Shown here: piece after piece, positions 32,915 through 41,581 of the stretch
Layout: each line of letters begins with the position of its first letter
How positions within the stretch are numbered: the stretch's first letter is position 1
Virus record (IMG/VR): IMGVR_UViG_3300034101_005859
Span: 1-64,000 of that record
DNA from: a virus
Reading direction: 5' to 3' (one strand)
Length of the DNA: 64,000 nt
The notes under the pieces: generated by a model
Seen by the model: only the letters and a program-made list of their open reading frames with translations
The model's database searches: none
What the model was told of the DNA's origin: nothing
Position numbers and translations under genes: made by a program

Positions 32915-33418
32915 TTATTTTTTCATCCAGTTACCTTTTCTTTTTCTCAACGCACTAGCAAGCGCCCCAGCACCAGCAGCAGCACCAATAGCTCCACCTA
33001 ATCCAACTCTTTTTCCCGTTGACATATTTGCAAATACATCCTTAGCTGTATCTGTTGCTCCAAGAGCATGATGCAATCTATATTCAGGATCATACTCTTT
33101 CGCATAAGGCGCAGCCGCTCCTAAACCCGCTCCAATACCTGCACCTGCTAAACCAGCCAATAATATGCTTTTCGCATTTTCATCATAAATTTCACCATGA
33201 TTATTTTTAAGCCATTCAGAAAAAGTGGGGAAACCTACAGGAGCAACTTCGTTACGAAGCTCTTTTCTTTTTTGATCACTTGCTCTTTTTTCTCTTTTGT
33301 CAGCATGATAGCCTTGTCCACTAAATCTTGGTAAAGCGCCTCTGGCAATTTTTGTTTGATCAACATTGCCTTTAATATCATCGCTTTTTGGTGGCCGATT
33401 TTGTTTCATTTGTCTCAT
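32915..33418 (-). CDS. Glycine-zipper membrane-associated protein
   Basis: 167 residues. Basic N-terminal half (MRQMKQNRPPKSDDIKGN, KREKRASDQKRKE). The C-terminal half has two Gly/Ala-rich hydrophobic segments, LLAGLAGAGIGAGLGAAAP and GLGGAIGAAAGAGALASAL, each a glycine zipper likely to pack in membranes or multimers. AAGAGG precedes ATG 33418 just after an ATAAATA box. Ends 1 base from the primase stop. Possible internal virion, holin-like or membrane-pore role is open. Confidence 0.6.
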   Translation of the reverse strand: MRQMKQNRPPKSDDIKGNVDQTKIARGALPRFSGQGYHADKREKRASDQKRKELRNEVAPVGFPTFSEWLKNNHGEIYDENAKSILLAGLAGAGIGAGLGAAAPYAKEYDPEYRLHHALGATDTAKDVFANMSTGKRVGLGGAIGAAAGAGALASALRKRKGNWMKK

Positions 33419-33433
33419 AATTTACCTCTTTTT

Positions 33434-33440
33434 TATTTAT
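33434..33440 (-). promoter_or_regulatory. ATAAATA late-promoter-like box
   Basis: Minus-strand ATAAATA 16 bases before ATG 33418, leaving a very short leader that contains the AAGAGG site. Confidence 0.4.
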
Positions 33441-33485
33441 CTGATTTTTTTATTTTTTTCTCTTATAATTTAGTGGAGATTCAAA

Positions 33486-34058
33486 ATGGACAAAAATTAC
33501 GAAGAATTAAAAGTAGATGATGAATTAATCTTATCTGGGTTGCAAAAGGTCATAGATACAATTAATTATGAACCCAAAAAAGTTGAGCGTAAATTATACA
33601 AGTCAGAAATAACTAACGAGTTTGCATTATCAAGGGTTGATGAAAAGGCGTTGCAAGAATATCTTGAAAAAGATAGAGAAGTGGCAACATACGATTGCAA
33701 TGTATACAAATTTAACAATATAAACTTTGATTTTCTGACAAATCGTATTAGCAGATATGTAAAAGACAAAAATATCAAAAAAATAGGCATAAGTGGTAGG
33801 ATTTGGTATCCAAACAATGGATACATGGGATGGCATACTAATAGCAACAACAAAGGATTCAGGTTATATTGCACTTATGCAAGAGAGAGCAATAAATCTT
33901 TTTTCAGGTATCGTGATCCAGATGATGGAGAGATCGTTACTTCATGGGACAAAGAAGGCTGGAATTTTAGAATGTTTCGCATTTCTGAAAATCTTCTTTG
34001 GCATTGTGTTTACTCTGAGACTGATAGGTTTAGCATAGGATATAGTTTGTACACATGA
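33486..34058 (+). CDS. 2OG-Fe(II) oxygenase-like protein
   Basis: 190 residues. C-terminal half fits the double-stranded beta-helix oxygenases: MGWHTNSNNKGFRLY gives the first His with H-x-N in place of the usual H-x-D, LLWHCVYS gives the distal His, and DRFSIGYSL the 2-oxoglutarate-binding Arg. Similar proteins are common in T4-like cyanophages. The substrate is unknown; protein or nucleic acid hydroxylation is plausible. GTGGAG upstream. Confidence 0.68.
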   Translation: MDKNYEELKVDDELILSGLQKVIDTINYEPKKVERKLYKSEITNEFALSRVDEKALQEYLEKDREVATYDCNVYKFNNINFDFLTNRISRYVKDKNIKKIGISGRIWYPNNGYMGWHTNSNNKGFRLYCTYARESNKSFFRYRDPDDGEIVTSWDKEGWNFRMFRISENLLWHCVYSETDRFSIGYSLYT

Positions 34059-34474
34059 AAATTACAACAATTAAAAAATTACAAGAACAGTTTGTCAATA
34101 AAGTATGCACGGTTTTGACAACCGGAATAGGCAAAAATAATTTACAAGATCATCAATTTGCTGATTTCTTTACTGGAATAGTAGAATCAATAGATGAGGA
34201 TGGAATATTTACAAGGCATCATTTAACTGGATGTAAGAATTTTTATTCTATGCAATTTGTAGTCGGATTACTTGAAGAGCAAGTAATAGATGAAAATAAT
34301 CCCGAATATGAAAATATAGTCAATCAAGTCAAAAAGAATACACCCAACAATAATCCCATGATTATTGGAGTTGATCCTTCAGCATCGCCATATGTTGATC
34401 CAGCGACTCTTGCTGCGCTCTCAAAACAAGCGCAAGAATTTAACAAGAAGATGATTAACAAGGGAGGCAGTTAA
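34055..34474 (+). CDS. Hypothetical protein coupled to the oxygenase
   Basis: 139 residues, start overlapping the oxygenase stop (ATGA). Segment DFFTGIVESIDEDGIFTRH and MQFVVGLLEEQVIDENNPEY appear in phage proteins of unknown function (recollection, not a search). The C-terminus is Pro/Ser/Ala-rich then helical. Operon partner of the oxygenase. Confidence 0.6.
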   Translation: MKITTIKKLQEQFVNKVCTVLTTGIGKNNLQDHQFADFFTGIVESIDEDGIFTRHHLTGCKNFYSMQFVVGLLEEQVIDENNPEYENIVNQVKKNTPNNNPMIIGVDPSASPYVDPATLAALSKQAQEFNKKMINKGGS

Positions 34475-35709
34475 TCATCTCCCAATTTCATCAATATAGT
34501 TGTAGCTAATTTAAGGAAATTTATTGGATTATCAGTTTCTTCAATTTGTTTTCTTAAATGTTTTCTTTCCTTAGTTTCCAAATTTTTGATTTCATCTAAT
34601 AAAATATCTGTTACAAATGAATAAAAGTCGTCTATTCGACTTGGCCAATTTTTCAAAGTATCTTTTATTTCTTGACTCAGCTTTTTTTGATTTTCTAAAA
34701 CATGAACAAATCTTTTGACTATTGCTGGAACATTTTCTAAATTATCTTCAACAGTCTTTGTTTCTTCTTTTCCCGATACAGTCGGCTTTGTTTCAGTTGA
34801 TACAGTTGGCTTTGTTTCTTCTTTTCCTGATACAGTTGGCTTTGTTTCTTCTTTTCCTGATACAGTTGGCTTTGTTTCTTCTTTTCCTGATACAGTTGGC
34901 TTTGTTTCTTCTTTTCCTGATACAGTTGGCTTTGTTTCAGTTGAAGTCTTTTTCAAGCCACGAAAACTTGAAGAACTACCAACTACTGGTTTTTGTTTAT
35001 CGTCTGTTTTTTCTTGGTCTTTTATTATATATTTATTTATAATTTTTAGAACTTTTTCTTTTTCGTCTTTTTCAATTGGAGCTTTTTCAATAGCTTTTTT
35101 AACATTTGGAATTTCCGTATCAGATTTTTGTCTCACCAATTCTATTTCTTTTGGGGAAAGTTGATACGACAAAGCTGGCATGGCACTTGAAGATTTGCTT
35201 GCAACTGTAAATAAATCTTTCAATTTTTTTCTTAATTCATTTGCATGTTTGTCAATTATTTGGAAAATCTTAATACTTGAAGTATTTGATTCTTCTGACA
35301 GCATGGAAAATATCTCTTGAAAATTTCTATAGTCTTCAAGAGACATTTTGTTTTGATACTTACCAGTCCACAACTTTTTGAAATCTGTCTTATCATTTGC
35401 TGCGGTTTTCGGTTTTTGATAAGACCCTGACCAATACTGACTGAAGTCTGGAGAAAGATTTTTGCCAAAAATCATTCTTCTAGGAGATTTTGTTTGTATC
35501 AATCCCTGAGGAGTAATACTTACATTATCAATAAAATCTTTGAATTTATCCCAAAGGTTTCTGTCAACATCTGTTGTTCCAGTAATCAGTTCCTTTTTCA
35601 AGAGTGATGACCAAGAGTCAACCAAGTCATCAATCTGTTTTTCAACTTCCTGTAGTCCTTCTACAAGATTCAAATTTATTTTTTCTGTTATTTTACGAGA
35701 TTTCAACAT
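34471..35709 (-). CDS. Helical protein with ETKPTVSGKE decapeptide repeats
   Basis: 412 residues. N-terminal ~230 residues and C-terminal ~100 residues are helical and charged. Between them, residues ~255-315 hold five copies of a ten-residue unit ETKPTVSGKE, exact at DNA level as a 30-bp array (34801-34920). This is a hydrophilic linker of Thr/Lys/Glu. It overlaps the convergent gene by 4 bases. Possibly a virion or scaffold spacer; function unknown. Confidence 0.65.
   Translation of the reverse strand: MLKSRKITEKINLNLVEGLQEVEKQIDDLVDSWSSLLKKELITGTTDVDRNLWDKFKDFIDNVSITPQGLIQTKSPRRMIFGKNLSPDFSQYWSGSYQKPKTAANDKTDFKKLWTGKYQNKMSLEDYRNFQEIFSMLSEESNTSSIKIFQIIDKHANELRKKLKDLFTVASKSSSAMPALSYQLSPKEIELVRQKSDTEIPNVKKAIEKAPIEKDEKEKVLKIINKYIIKDQEKTDDKQKPVVGSSSSFRGLKKTSTETKPTVSGKEETKPTVSGKEETKPTVSGKEETKPTVSGKEETKPTVSTETKPTVSGKEETKTVEDNLENVPAIVKRFVHVLENQKKLSQEIKDTLKNWPSRIDDFYSFVTDILLDEIKNLETKERKHLRKQIEETDNPINFLKLATTILMKLGDD
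34801..34920. repeat. 30-bp tandem repeat array (4 exact copies)
   Basis: Unit TACAGTTGGCTTTGTTTCTT plus CTTTTCCTGA, four exact copies with partial copies on both sides, encoding the ETKPTVSGKE repeats on the minus strand. Confidence 0.9.
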
Positions 35710-35776
35710 ATGTGTTACAACCTTCCATCATTGTTTGATGGTTTTGGCCAATTTCTAACTTTATATATTGAATTTT

Positions 35777-36235
35777 TTAATATTGTTCGCTGATATATTC
35801 ACCGATTTTCTTCAAAGACATAAGGCATGAATCGAATCTATGAAAATCGCTGCTTATGTATTCCAAAGCTATTTCGTCGAATTTATCTGCTGAAATATCG
35901 TCCACATCAAAGTAAATTGCTTTTCCTCTCTTGCCAACAACTTTATATTTGTGCATTAGAATATAAGCTGCTGCTCCAAGATCGGTAACAAATCGAAAAT
36001 TATGTGGATTAAAATTATATTCACCGATTTTCTTGAGACTCATGATGCAAGCATCAAATCGATGGAATTCACTTGACAAATAATCAAGAGTAAATTGATC
36101 AAATTGTTCAGATGTATGTTTATGGTCAAGGATAAAATAAATATCTTTGCCTTTTCTACCAATTACCTTGAAATCATGCATTAGCAAATATGCAGCGGCA
36201 CCAAGGTCGCTTATGCATTTCTGATTAACTTTCAT
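35777..36235 (-). CDS. Tandem DUF5659-like protein
   Basis: 152 residues made of two near-identical ~72-residue halves. Each begins SDLGAAAYLLM / TDLGAAAYILM, has an acidic loop, and ends FHRFD..IMSLKKIGEY. This resembles DUF5659, a small alpha-beta domain of unknown function, duplicated in tandem. AGAAAGG precedes the ATG. It may be a pseudo-dimer. Confidence 0.65.
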   Translation of the reverse strand: MKVNQKCISDLGAAAYLLMHDFKVIGRKGKDIYFILDHKHTSEQFDQFTLDYLSSEFHRFDACIMSLKKIGEYNFNPHNFRFVTDLGAAAYILMHKYKVVGKRGKAIYFDVDDISADKFDEIALEYISSDFHRFDSCLMSLKKIGEYISEQY

Positions 36236-36291
36236 TCTTTACCTTTCTATACAGTTCACTAATTAATTCGCCACAAGAAGACGACTATTCT

Positions 36292-37299
36292 TCACTTCGA
36301 TGCTTCTGCGGCTACCAAGCAACCTCTGGCCACCGAATACAATGGATCAGATGGCTTGATAACATCGCCAATTTTAATTGGCAATTCAACTTTACTTATT
36401 GTTTCCTTGAACAATTCAGTAAATCCATTAGGAGAACTTGTTCCTCCTGCAATTACGACATCAACTTCACCATCAGTTCTTACAGTTTTGTTAACATCGC
36501 TAAATCCTTTTTTCAAACCGTTTACGGTATGTTCAATCATGAGTTGATATTGTGTGTGAATCGCTCTTTCAACAAGAGTTGATGGAGGCTTTGTCAAATC
36601 AATCTTGGTTTTTTCCTTGTTGATGAAACTGATGCTTTCTCCAGTTGCCTTGGCTGCTTGACGATCAATCCAGTCTCCTGAATTTACAATAGCAAAAGTA
36701 AAAACTGGCGATCCATACATCGCATAGCAAATGTTTACCATGCCAGCACCAAAACTTGCAGAAATTCCCGTATATGCTTTCTTGCCCAATTCAGCATAAA
36801 CAAGTGCGAGTGCTTCATTGATTGGATGTGCATCAACCTTATATCCTGTTTCACTTTTGTAAGCTTTGAAAATGGCATCGAGAATTCTTTGATGGTAATC
36901 AGCATCTGTTTCTTGATTGACTGCATTTGCTGGAACACAATAATATAATGTTTCGCCGTCTTTTTGAACATTATTGATTAGGCTATGAATCATGATGCTC
37001 ATGATCTGGAAAGCGTCTTTTTCTTTTGGGTTAACGCAACCATGTGTCATTGGCCTTTTAAGTTCTAAAGCACTCATAGTATAAGTCATGTTGACTGCTG
37101 CTTCTCCAAGAGCGTATGCTCTCTTTTCACGCTCGATTAGAGGAACTCCTGCCCTTTTCATCATGTCGAAAACGAATCTGTTTTCCAAAGGCATTTCAAG
37201 GAATGCGTTTACTTCTCTGTGATATTCAAAATTTCCATTTTTGTCCCTGTTACAATGAACCAAGTTATATGTTCCGCAATCAAAACCATGACTAGCCAT
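36292..37299 (-). CDS. Actin-like ATPase
   Basis: 335 residues of the actin/Hsp70/ParM fold. Phosphate-1 loop FDCGTYNLV near the N-terminus, connect-1 INEALALVYAEL, phosphate-2 SASFGAGMVNICYA, and adenosine motif VDVVIAGGTSSPNGF. Actin-like filaments in phages and plasmids organise DNA or replication sites. The neighbour 12 bases upstream (37312-37554) may be its partner. AAAGGAG precedes the ATG. Whether it polymerises is unknown. Confidence 0.72.
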   Translation of the reverse strand: MASHGFDCGTYNLVHCNRDKNGNFEYHREVNAFLEMPLENRFVFDMMKRAGVPLIEREKRAYALGEAAVNMTYTMSALELKRPMTHGCVNPKEKDAFQIMSIMIHSLINNVQKDGETLYYCVPANAVNQETDADYHQRILDAIFKAYKSETGYKVDAHPINEALALVYAELGKKAYTGISASFGAGMVNICYAMYGSPVFTFAIVNSGDWIDRQAAKATGESISFINKEKTKIDLTKPPSTLVERAIHTQYQLMIEHTVNGLKKGFSDVNKTVRTDGEVDVVIAGGTSSPNGFTELFKETISKVELPIKIGDVIKPSDPLYSVARGCLVAAEASK

Positions 37300-37311
37300 T
37301 TTTATTCTCCT

Positions 37312-37554
37312 TTACGCTTTCTTTCCAAATTCAACTTTAGGCATGGGAGCAAAATCAGGTATTTCCCACATTGGCTCTTCAATTTTTTGAGTTGCAACCT
37401 TTTGTTCCATTTGTGGAACAACAACACTTGGAGCAGCAGTAACTTTAAGGTTATCACTGTTAAGGTTTATCGTGATTTCCAAGGAGATGGTCACATGCAT
37501 TTCTCCATCTTTGGTCACAACTTTGACTGTATTGGGTTTAAGTAATTGTCCCAA
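37312..37554 (-). CDS. Small protein next to actin-like ATPase
   Basis: About 80 residues. No ATG is available. The TTG at 37554 with GGAGGG just upstream is the likely start; a TTG at 37569 is the alternative. Beta-rich N-terminal half (TVKVVTKDGEMHVTISLEITIN) and Pro/Met-rich C-terminus ending EFGKKA. Twelve bases before the actin-like gene, so possibly a filament adaptor (inference). Confidence 0.5.
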   Translation of the reverse strand: MGQLLKPNTVKVVTKDGEMHVTISLEITINLNSDNLKVTAAPSVVVPQMEQKVATQKIEEPMWEIPDFAPMPKVEFGKKA

Positions 37555-37608
37555 GCACCCTCCACGCAAACCGTCACAATCATTATAGTTATCTCTAGCA
37601 ATATTAAA

Positions 37609-38556
37609 TTAACTAATCAAAATGGGCCATTTTTTGAACATTTTATTTATGCCTTCTTTGATTTCCTTTTCTGTCAACTCTGTCAAACAAGGCTTTAGTT
37701 CTTTTTGTGTCTTGGGACAAATTCGATAATTGTAACAAGGTCCGCAATCCCAATTTCCATCATCCATATGTTTTTGCACAAGAATAAAATCATAATATTT
37801 TCCATATGTTTTTCCATTAGCGAAAGTGAATATGCCAGTCATTGGTATTCCAAGACCTCCAGCAAGATGGAATGTTGCTGTATCAACAGTTACGACATAA
37901 TCGGCGCATGCCGTGTAGTAAATCCACTCATCAATTGTTGTGTTTGAAATGGTATTGATGTTAAATTTTTTCAGTTCTTTGTCTTCTTTTTTTTCAATTA
38001 CAAACACATTGAAATCAATTAATTCTTCTATTACAGCTTTTATTTGATTTGGCTGAAGACACTTGGTTGTAATTGCAGATTTAGGACTGAATACAACGAT
38101 TGGTTTTTTTTCATCTTTTACCATTTCTTGCATTCTTTTTTTGTATATTGCAATTTTTCCCTTATGCAAATCAAAATGCATATTGGGATCTTTTATTTCA
38201 TAACCGCAAAAAAGCCCCCATACTTCGGCACGATGTAGTTTGCATTCTTTACCATAATGACTTTCGTACTTGTTGGATGTTTTCACACAAGTTTGATAAA
38301 AAACAAGATATTTTTCTTTTTTTAGGTCTTCTGGGAAAATAATTTTATCAACAAGAGGATGATCTTTTATTGCATCTTGATATTGATTAAGGCAACAAAA
38401 GTGTATTTTTGCTTCTGGAATTATTTTTTTAACATCATCAAATATTAAGCGATGAATAAGAACATCTCCAAGCCCTCCCCAATCAGATATGAACAAGATT
38501 GAATTTCTTGCCTCGTTGAATTCCTTTAATGACATGTTTTTTCTTGATTCTTGCAT
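37609..38556 (-). CDS. Glycosyltransferase family 9-like (heptosyltransferase type)
   Basis: 315 residues, GT-B fold. GGLGDVLIHRLIFDDVKK near the N-terminus (nucleotide-sugar enzyme opening) and ADYVVTVDTATFHLAGGLGIP in the C-terminal half, the GT9 donor-site signature. A Cys-rich insertion (WDCGPCYNYRICP) is unusual. It transfers sugar to LPS-core-like acceptors in bacteria. In the phage it may alter host surface or virion glycans. Confidence 0.72.
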   Translation of the reverse strand: MQESRKNMSLKEFNEARNSILFISDWGGLGDVLIHRLIFDDVKKIIPEAKIHFCCLNQYQDAIKDHPLVDKIIFPEDLKKEKYLVFYQTCVKTSNKYESHYGKECKLHRAEVWGLFCGYEIKDPNMHFDLHKGKIAIYKKRMQEMVKDEKKPIVVFSPKSAITTKCLQPNQIKAVIEELIDFNVFVIEKKEDKELKKFNINTISNTTIDEWIYYTACADYVVTVDTATFHLAGGLGIPMTGIFTFANGKTYGKYYDFILVQKHMDDGNWDCGPCYNYRICPKTQKELKPCLTELTEKEIKEGINKMFKKWPILIS

Positions 38557-38567
38557 GACTTAAAATA

Positions 38568-38603
38568 GTTAAGCCCAGCCTTGAAATAGAGGCCGGGCTT
38601 AAC
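38568..38603 (-). terminator. Terminator-like hairpin
   Basis: GTTAAGCCC / GGGCTTAAC outer stem with partially paired inner bases; minus-strand transcripts of the gene ending at 38621 then run into TATTTTA. It separates that gene from the GT9 gene. Confidence 0.65.
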
Positions 38604-38620
38604 ACGATTAATCATGAAAA

Positions 38621-39199
38621 TCAGCTATAGCAAATGCTTCTTGCCGATACGATAACCTGAACTGTCTGATTAGAACCACTTGTGTTCTCAAAATTCAATT
38701 TGGTTACAGCAAGGTCACCATAGTTGAAAACTTGAGTGTCTCCGGCTTTAAGGTCAAAAATTGCTCCAGCAAGACCATTAAGCTTCACTTTTACATCACC
38801 GCCAGCAGCATCAGTTGAAGCAATCTGAACGAAGTTGGCTGGAGATCCTGTGTCGTCAACGATGTCCGCTTCATGATCAACATAAACATCACCATCAAGA
38901 ACAGTGAAATTATAAACCAAAGGATATGTATTTTCTTCTGGAATGTCGCTATAAATTGAACCATCATCTGTTACGACTTCAATGAAAGACTGATCATAGC
39001 TAACTTGTGGATAAGCAAATCTTTTCCAATAATTGCAATCAGTAAACTGATCGCCATCATTAAGTTTACGATAAATTTTGTTTGGACCAGTTACATAAAT
39101 GGTGCGCTGAATTGAATCGACAAACTTTACCCCTGTTGCAGGATTTAAGTCTAAACTACCTTGAGTAATGTTATTCAAATTCACCTTGAATACGCTCAT
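38621..39199 (-). CDS. Probable virion (decoration-like) protein
   Basis: 192 residues from ATG 39199, where AAGGAG is placed correctly; an in-frame upstream ATG at 39268 lies before the promoter-like box. Beta-rich: NLNNITQGSLDLNP, GDVYVDHEADIVDD, GDVKVKLNGLAGAIFDLKAG. Composition and ATAAATA box suggest a late structural product. No family recognised. Ends at a terminator. Confidence 0.6.
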   Translation of the reverse strand: MSVFKVNLNNITQGSLDLNPATGVKFVDSIQRTIYVTGPNKIYRKLNDGDQFTDCNYWKRFAYPQVSYDQSFIEVVTDDGSIYSDIPEENTYPLVYNFTVLDGDVYVDHEADIVDDTGSPANFVQIASTDAAGGDVKVKLNGLAGAIFDLKAGDTQVFNYGDLAVTKLNFENTSGSNQTVQVIVSARSICYS

Positions 39200-39242
39200 T
39201 TTTCTCCTTGGAGATAAAAAGGGATCAAAACTACCTCTTACA

Positions 39243-39249
39243 TATTTAT
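39243..39249 (-). promoter_or_regulatory. ATAAATA late-promoter-like box
   Basis: Minus-strand CATAAATA 44 bases before ATG 39199. Confidence 0.45.
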
Positions 39250-39264
39250 GCACAAGTGATTCAT

Positions 39265-39876
39265 TCACAAAGGAATATTCAAGATTTCAGATTTCGGGAA
39301 CATCATCTTGAAAATATTTTCACCAATTCCATTAGAAATGAGGGTTACTTTCTTTCCTGAAGAAGCAGCCTCGTACAATAATTCATTTTCAACTCCCACA
39401 ATCCATTCAAAATTATTCCAGTCTTTGTTAATTTGGCAGGTGCAATTTTTCGATGCAATATATTCTAATGAAAATTGTATTTGTTTGTGATTTAAGCTAT
39501 TTATTGGATAAACGCCATTTGTGAGAAGGTTAGCTGGTCCATATTTACTAAAAGAAGTGCATATTGGTTTAATTTTCAAATCAGATTCGATAAAAAGCTG
39601 CTCAATTGGATGTTCTCCTTCTTTATAAGAAATTTCTCTGACATAAGCAAATTGATTCTTTTCTGCAAAAAGTTTTGATTTAACCAATGTTCTTGGTTCT
39701 CCATGAAATAAATAAAAGAGATCATCTCTGCAACAAAGATAAACTTTGATGCCGGGAAAGGCTTGTTCCATTTGAGGCCTGAGAAGACGAAGCTGTGTCA
39801 AATATTCTTTGTTGTAACCAAAATACGATATGCAGTAATTATCTTTGATCTTCGCATAATCTGGTAAAGCTATCAT
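39265..39876 (-). CDS. Glycosyltransferase-like protein (weak)
   Basis: 203 residues from ATG 39876 (GGTGG upstream; an earlier start at 39933 has none). Alternating strands and helices, with LRPQMEQAFPGIKVYLCCRDD and WIVGVENELLYEAASSGKKVTLIS reminiscent of GT-B folds like the neighbour at 37609-38556. No catalytic motif is certain. May be a divergent member acting in the same pathway. Confidence 0.5.
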   Translation of the reverse strand: MIALPDYAKIKDNYCISYFGYNKEYLTQLRLLRPQMEQAFPGIKVYLCCRDDLFYLFHGEPRTLVKSKLFAEKNQFAYVREISYKEGEHPIEQLFIESDLKIKPICTSFSKYGPANLLTNGVYPINSLNHKQIQFSLEYIASKNCTCQINKDWNNFEWIVGVENELLYEAASSGKKVTLISNGIGENIFKMMFPKSEILNIPL

Positions 39877-40033
39877 GAAAAACCACCAAAATGAAATTAA
39901 TTCCACGGTTGACGCATTGCAAGAATTCGTCAAGCAATTTGATGCAAATGACGACTATACTAAATTAGTAATCGAAATTTTACTAGAAGAGCTTTTTTTA
40001 AGCAATAAAAATCTAAAAAATTCAGGTAATTAA
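39875..40033 (+). CDS. Small hypothetical protein
   Basis: 52 residues, opening on the CATG shared with the divergent gene start. Acidic amphipathic helix content (TVDALQEFVKQF, YTKLVIEILLEELFL) looks coding. The ribosome site is weak. It fills an otherwise empty 160 bases before the next plus-strand gene. Confidence 0.4.
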   Translation: MKNHQNEINSTVDALQEFVKQFDANDDYTKLVIEILLEELFLSNKNLKNSGN

Positions 40034-40037
40034 AATC

Positions 40038-40406
40038 ATGGCAGCTAATCAAACCACAAACATTTATATTTATTTGGCCAGAAGAGACAAATCATCTGTC
40101 AAAATTTTAATTGTTGCAAAGGGCAAAGAAATACTCGCATCAAGGCTTGATAATCCTGAAATATTGAACTTGCCTTCAAATATGACAGATGAATTAGTTC
40201 AATTAATTTACGATAACAGGATGTTTTGGGAGCCTTGGGCCGAGTCAGCCGATAAATTTGAAGACTTAAGGGCTGCTCTCAAAGATCGTGGTTACACTAA
40301 TATACCTTTGAGTTCGCAGCCTCAAATAACCATAAAAACAACAATACCCAAAATTAACACTAATCAATTGCCACAGAAGATAACAATGATCAGGAAAAAA
40401 ACTTAG
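40038..40406 (+). CDS. Hypothetical protein
   Basis: 122 residues, alpha/beta N-terminal domain (NIYIYLARRDKSSVKILIVAKG) and a flexible Thr/Ile/Lys tail. No family recognised. The stop overlaps the convergent gene by 4 bases. Confidence 0.55.
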   Translation: MAANQTTNIYIYLARRDKSSVKILIVAKGKEILASRLDNPEILNLPSNMTDELVQLIYDNRMFWEPWAESADKFEDLRAALKDRGYTNIPLSSQPQITIKTTIPKINTNQLPQKITMIRKKT

Positions 40407-40717
40407 CAATCTGATTTTTTCAAATGCATTTTGTGGATCATAAATGAGCCGCTATCAACAGCGACATACATGTAATGTCCGTTTTCTTCTGTGATTTTAC
40501 CACCGTTTTTCTTAAAATCTTTTGCCACTTCAAGTAATTCGCCATCTTGGGTTTCAATTCTTGAAACGAGTTTTTTGAGGGGTATTTTTGATTCAACTTG
40601 AACACCGACCATACTTGATCTGCCGTTTTCTTGTTGCTGCGACATCCATTTTTTGAAGTCGCTGAAATTGAATGGTCCAAAAGGATCATCATCGTTTTTA
40701 TAATTCCATCTAGTCAT
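40403..40717 (-). CDS. Hypothetical protein
   Basis: 104 residues from ATG 40717 (AAGGTGG upstream; an ATG-like start at 40729 is less well placed). N-terminus acidic/aromatic (DDDPFGPFNFSDFKKW), C-terminus beta (GHYMYVAVDSGSFMIHKMHL). Overlaps the preceding gene by 8 bases. No family recognised. Confidence 0.55.
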   Translation of the reverse strand: MTRWNYKNDDDPFGPFNFSDFKKWMSQQQENGRSSMVGVQVESKIPLKKLVSRIETQDGELLEVAKDFKKNGGKITEENGHYMYVAVDSGSFMIHKMHLKKSDC

Positions 40718-41579
40718 ATTTTTCACCACCTTGTTGAAAAAAAGGAAGTAATTCTTCCTCTCTTATATATGGTGCATGTTTATATTCTTTAGTGCTTGAA
40801 TGATCACTTAATTTAGTTTCAAAATGAGGATGATTTTTTATCCAATAGAAAAATCCATCAATTATTCCGTGAGCTATAGAATGTTGTGGATATTCATATA
40901 ATCCATTTTCAAGTTTTATAGCACCGGGTCTTTCACCATCAAAACTGTCATCACAACAAAATAACATTATATTTTCAGCACCAAAACGATAAGCTATATT
41001 GAGTGCGGCGCATATAGAGTTCCTATAATCATCAACCTGCCATTGGGTTTCCTTTAACCCAAATCCAGAATATTTCTTTTCATTGACAGGATAATATTTA
41101 TATTTTATTCCTTTGTACGCACTCATAAATTGATGATTTGTTCTGCATGAAGCTATGCATTTTGGCATGATACGATTTCTTCTGGGAAGATATTTCATGC
41201 ATTCTCTATATGGATTATTCACCACATACCAGTTCATGACTCTATCGGTTAGGTTCCATTTTATCAAAGAACCATTTACACCTATGATTGTTGTTGACTT
41301 TGGCAATTTAGAAAGAATTTTCTGTTTGTTCTGAAAACCATAACCATCAGAAACAATCACAACATCACGCATTTGAAAACTTTCGCTATCAATCCAAGCA
41401 CATTTTTCCAGACTATTTTTTGTTTCGTTTTCCAAGAAGGTAAAATAATCTTTGTTGTCTATAGTATTATTCAGGTCAACAAAAGGAAATTGATCAGATG
41501 TGAAATCTCTGACCCACATCCCTTCCTCTGTTAAATAATACTTGTTACCATCAGTTGTTTTTTTAATTCTATCAGACAT
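40710..41579 (-). CDS. Rossmann-like protein, possible DUF115/MAF-type glycan enzyme
   Basis: 289 residues. RDVVIVSDGYGFQNKQKIL then STTIIGVNGSLIKWN and a later NIAYRFGAENIMLFCCDDSF resemble the fold of DUF115 and MAF flagellin-modification proteins, which handle sialic-acid-like sugars. This is a pattern impression. Many phages carry relatives of unknown role. Starts 3 bases after the stop of the decapeptide-repeat gene without its own ribosome site, so is translationally coupled. Confidence 0.5.
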   Translation of the reverse strand: MSDRIKKTTDGNKYYLTEEGMWVRDFTSDQFPFVDLNNTIDNKDYFTFLENETKNSLEKCAWIDSESFQMRDVVIVSDGYGFQNKQKILSKLPKSTTIIGVNGSLIKWNLTDRVMNWYVVNNPYRECMKYLPRRNRIMPKCIASCRTNHQFMSAYKGIKYKYYPVNEKKYSGFGLKETQWQVDDYRNSICAALNIAYRFGAENIMLFCCDDSFDGERPGAIKLENGLYEYPQHSIAHGIIDGFFYWIKNHPHFETKLSDHSSTKEYKHAPYIREEELLPFFQQGGEKYD

Positions 41580-41581
41580 TT

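Noticed and set aside
34715-35164. Plus-strand frames with FVSSFPDTVG repeats
   Set aside because: Antisense shadow of the ETKPTVSGKE array; no start signals.
35726-35744. CCATCA-TTGT-TTGATGG hairpin as a terminator
   Set aside because: No T-run on either side in the right direction; it lies in the leader before ATG 35709.
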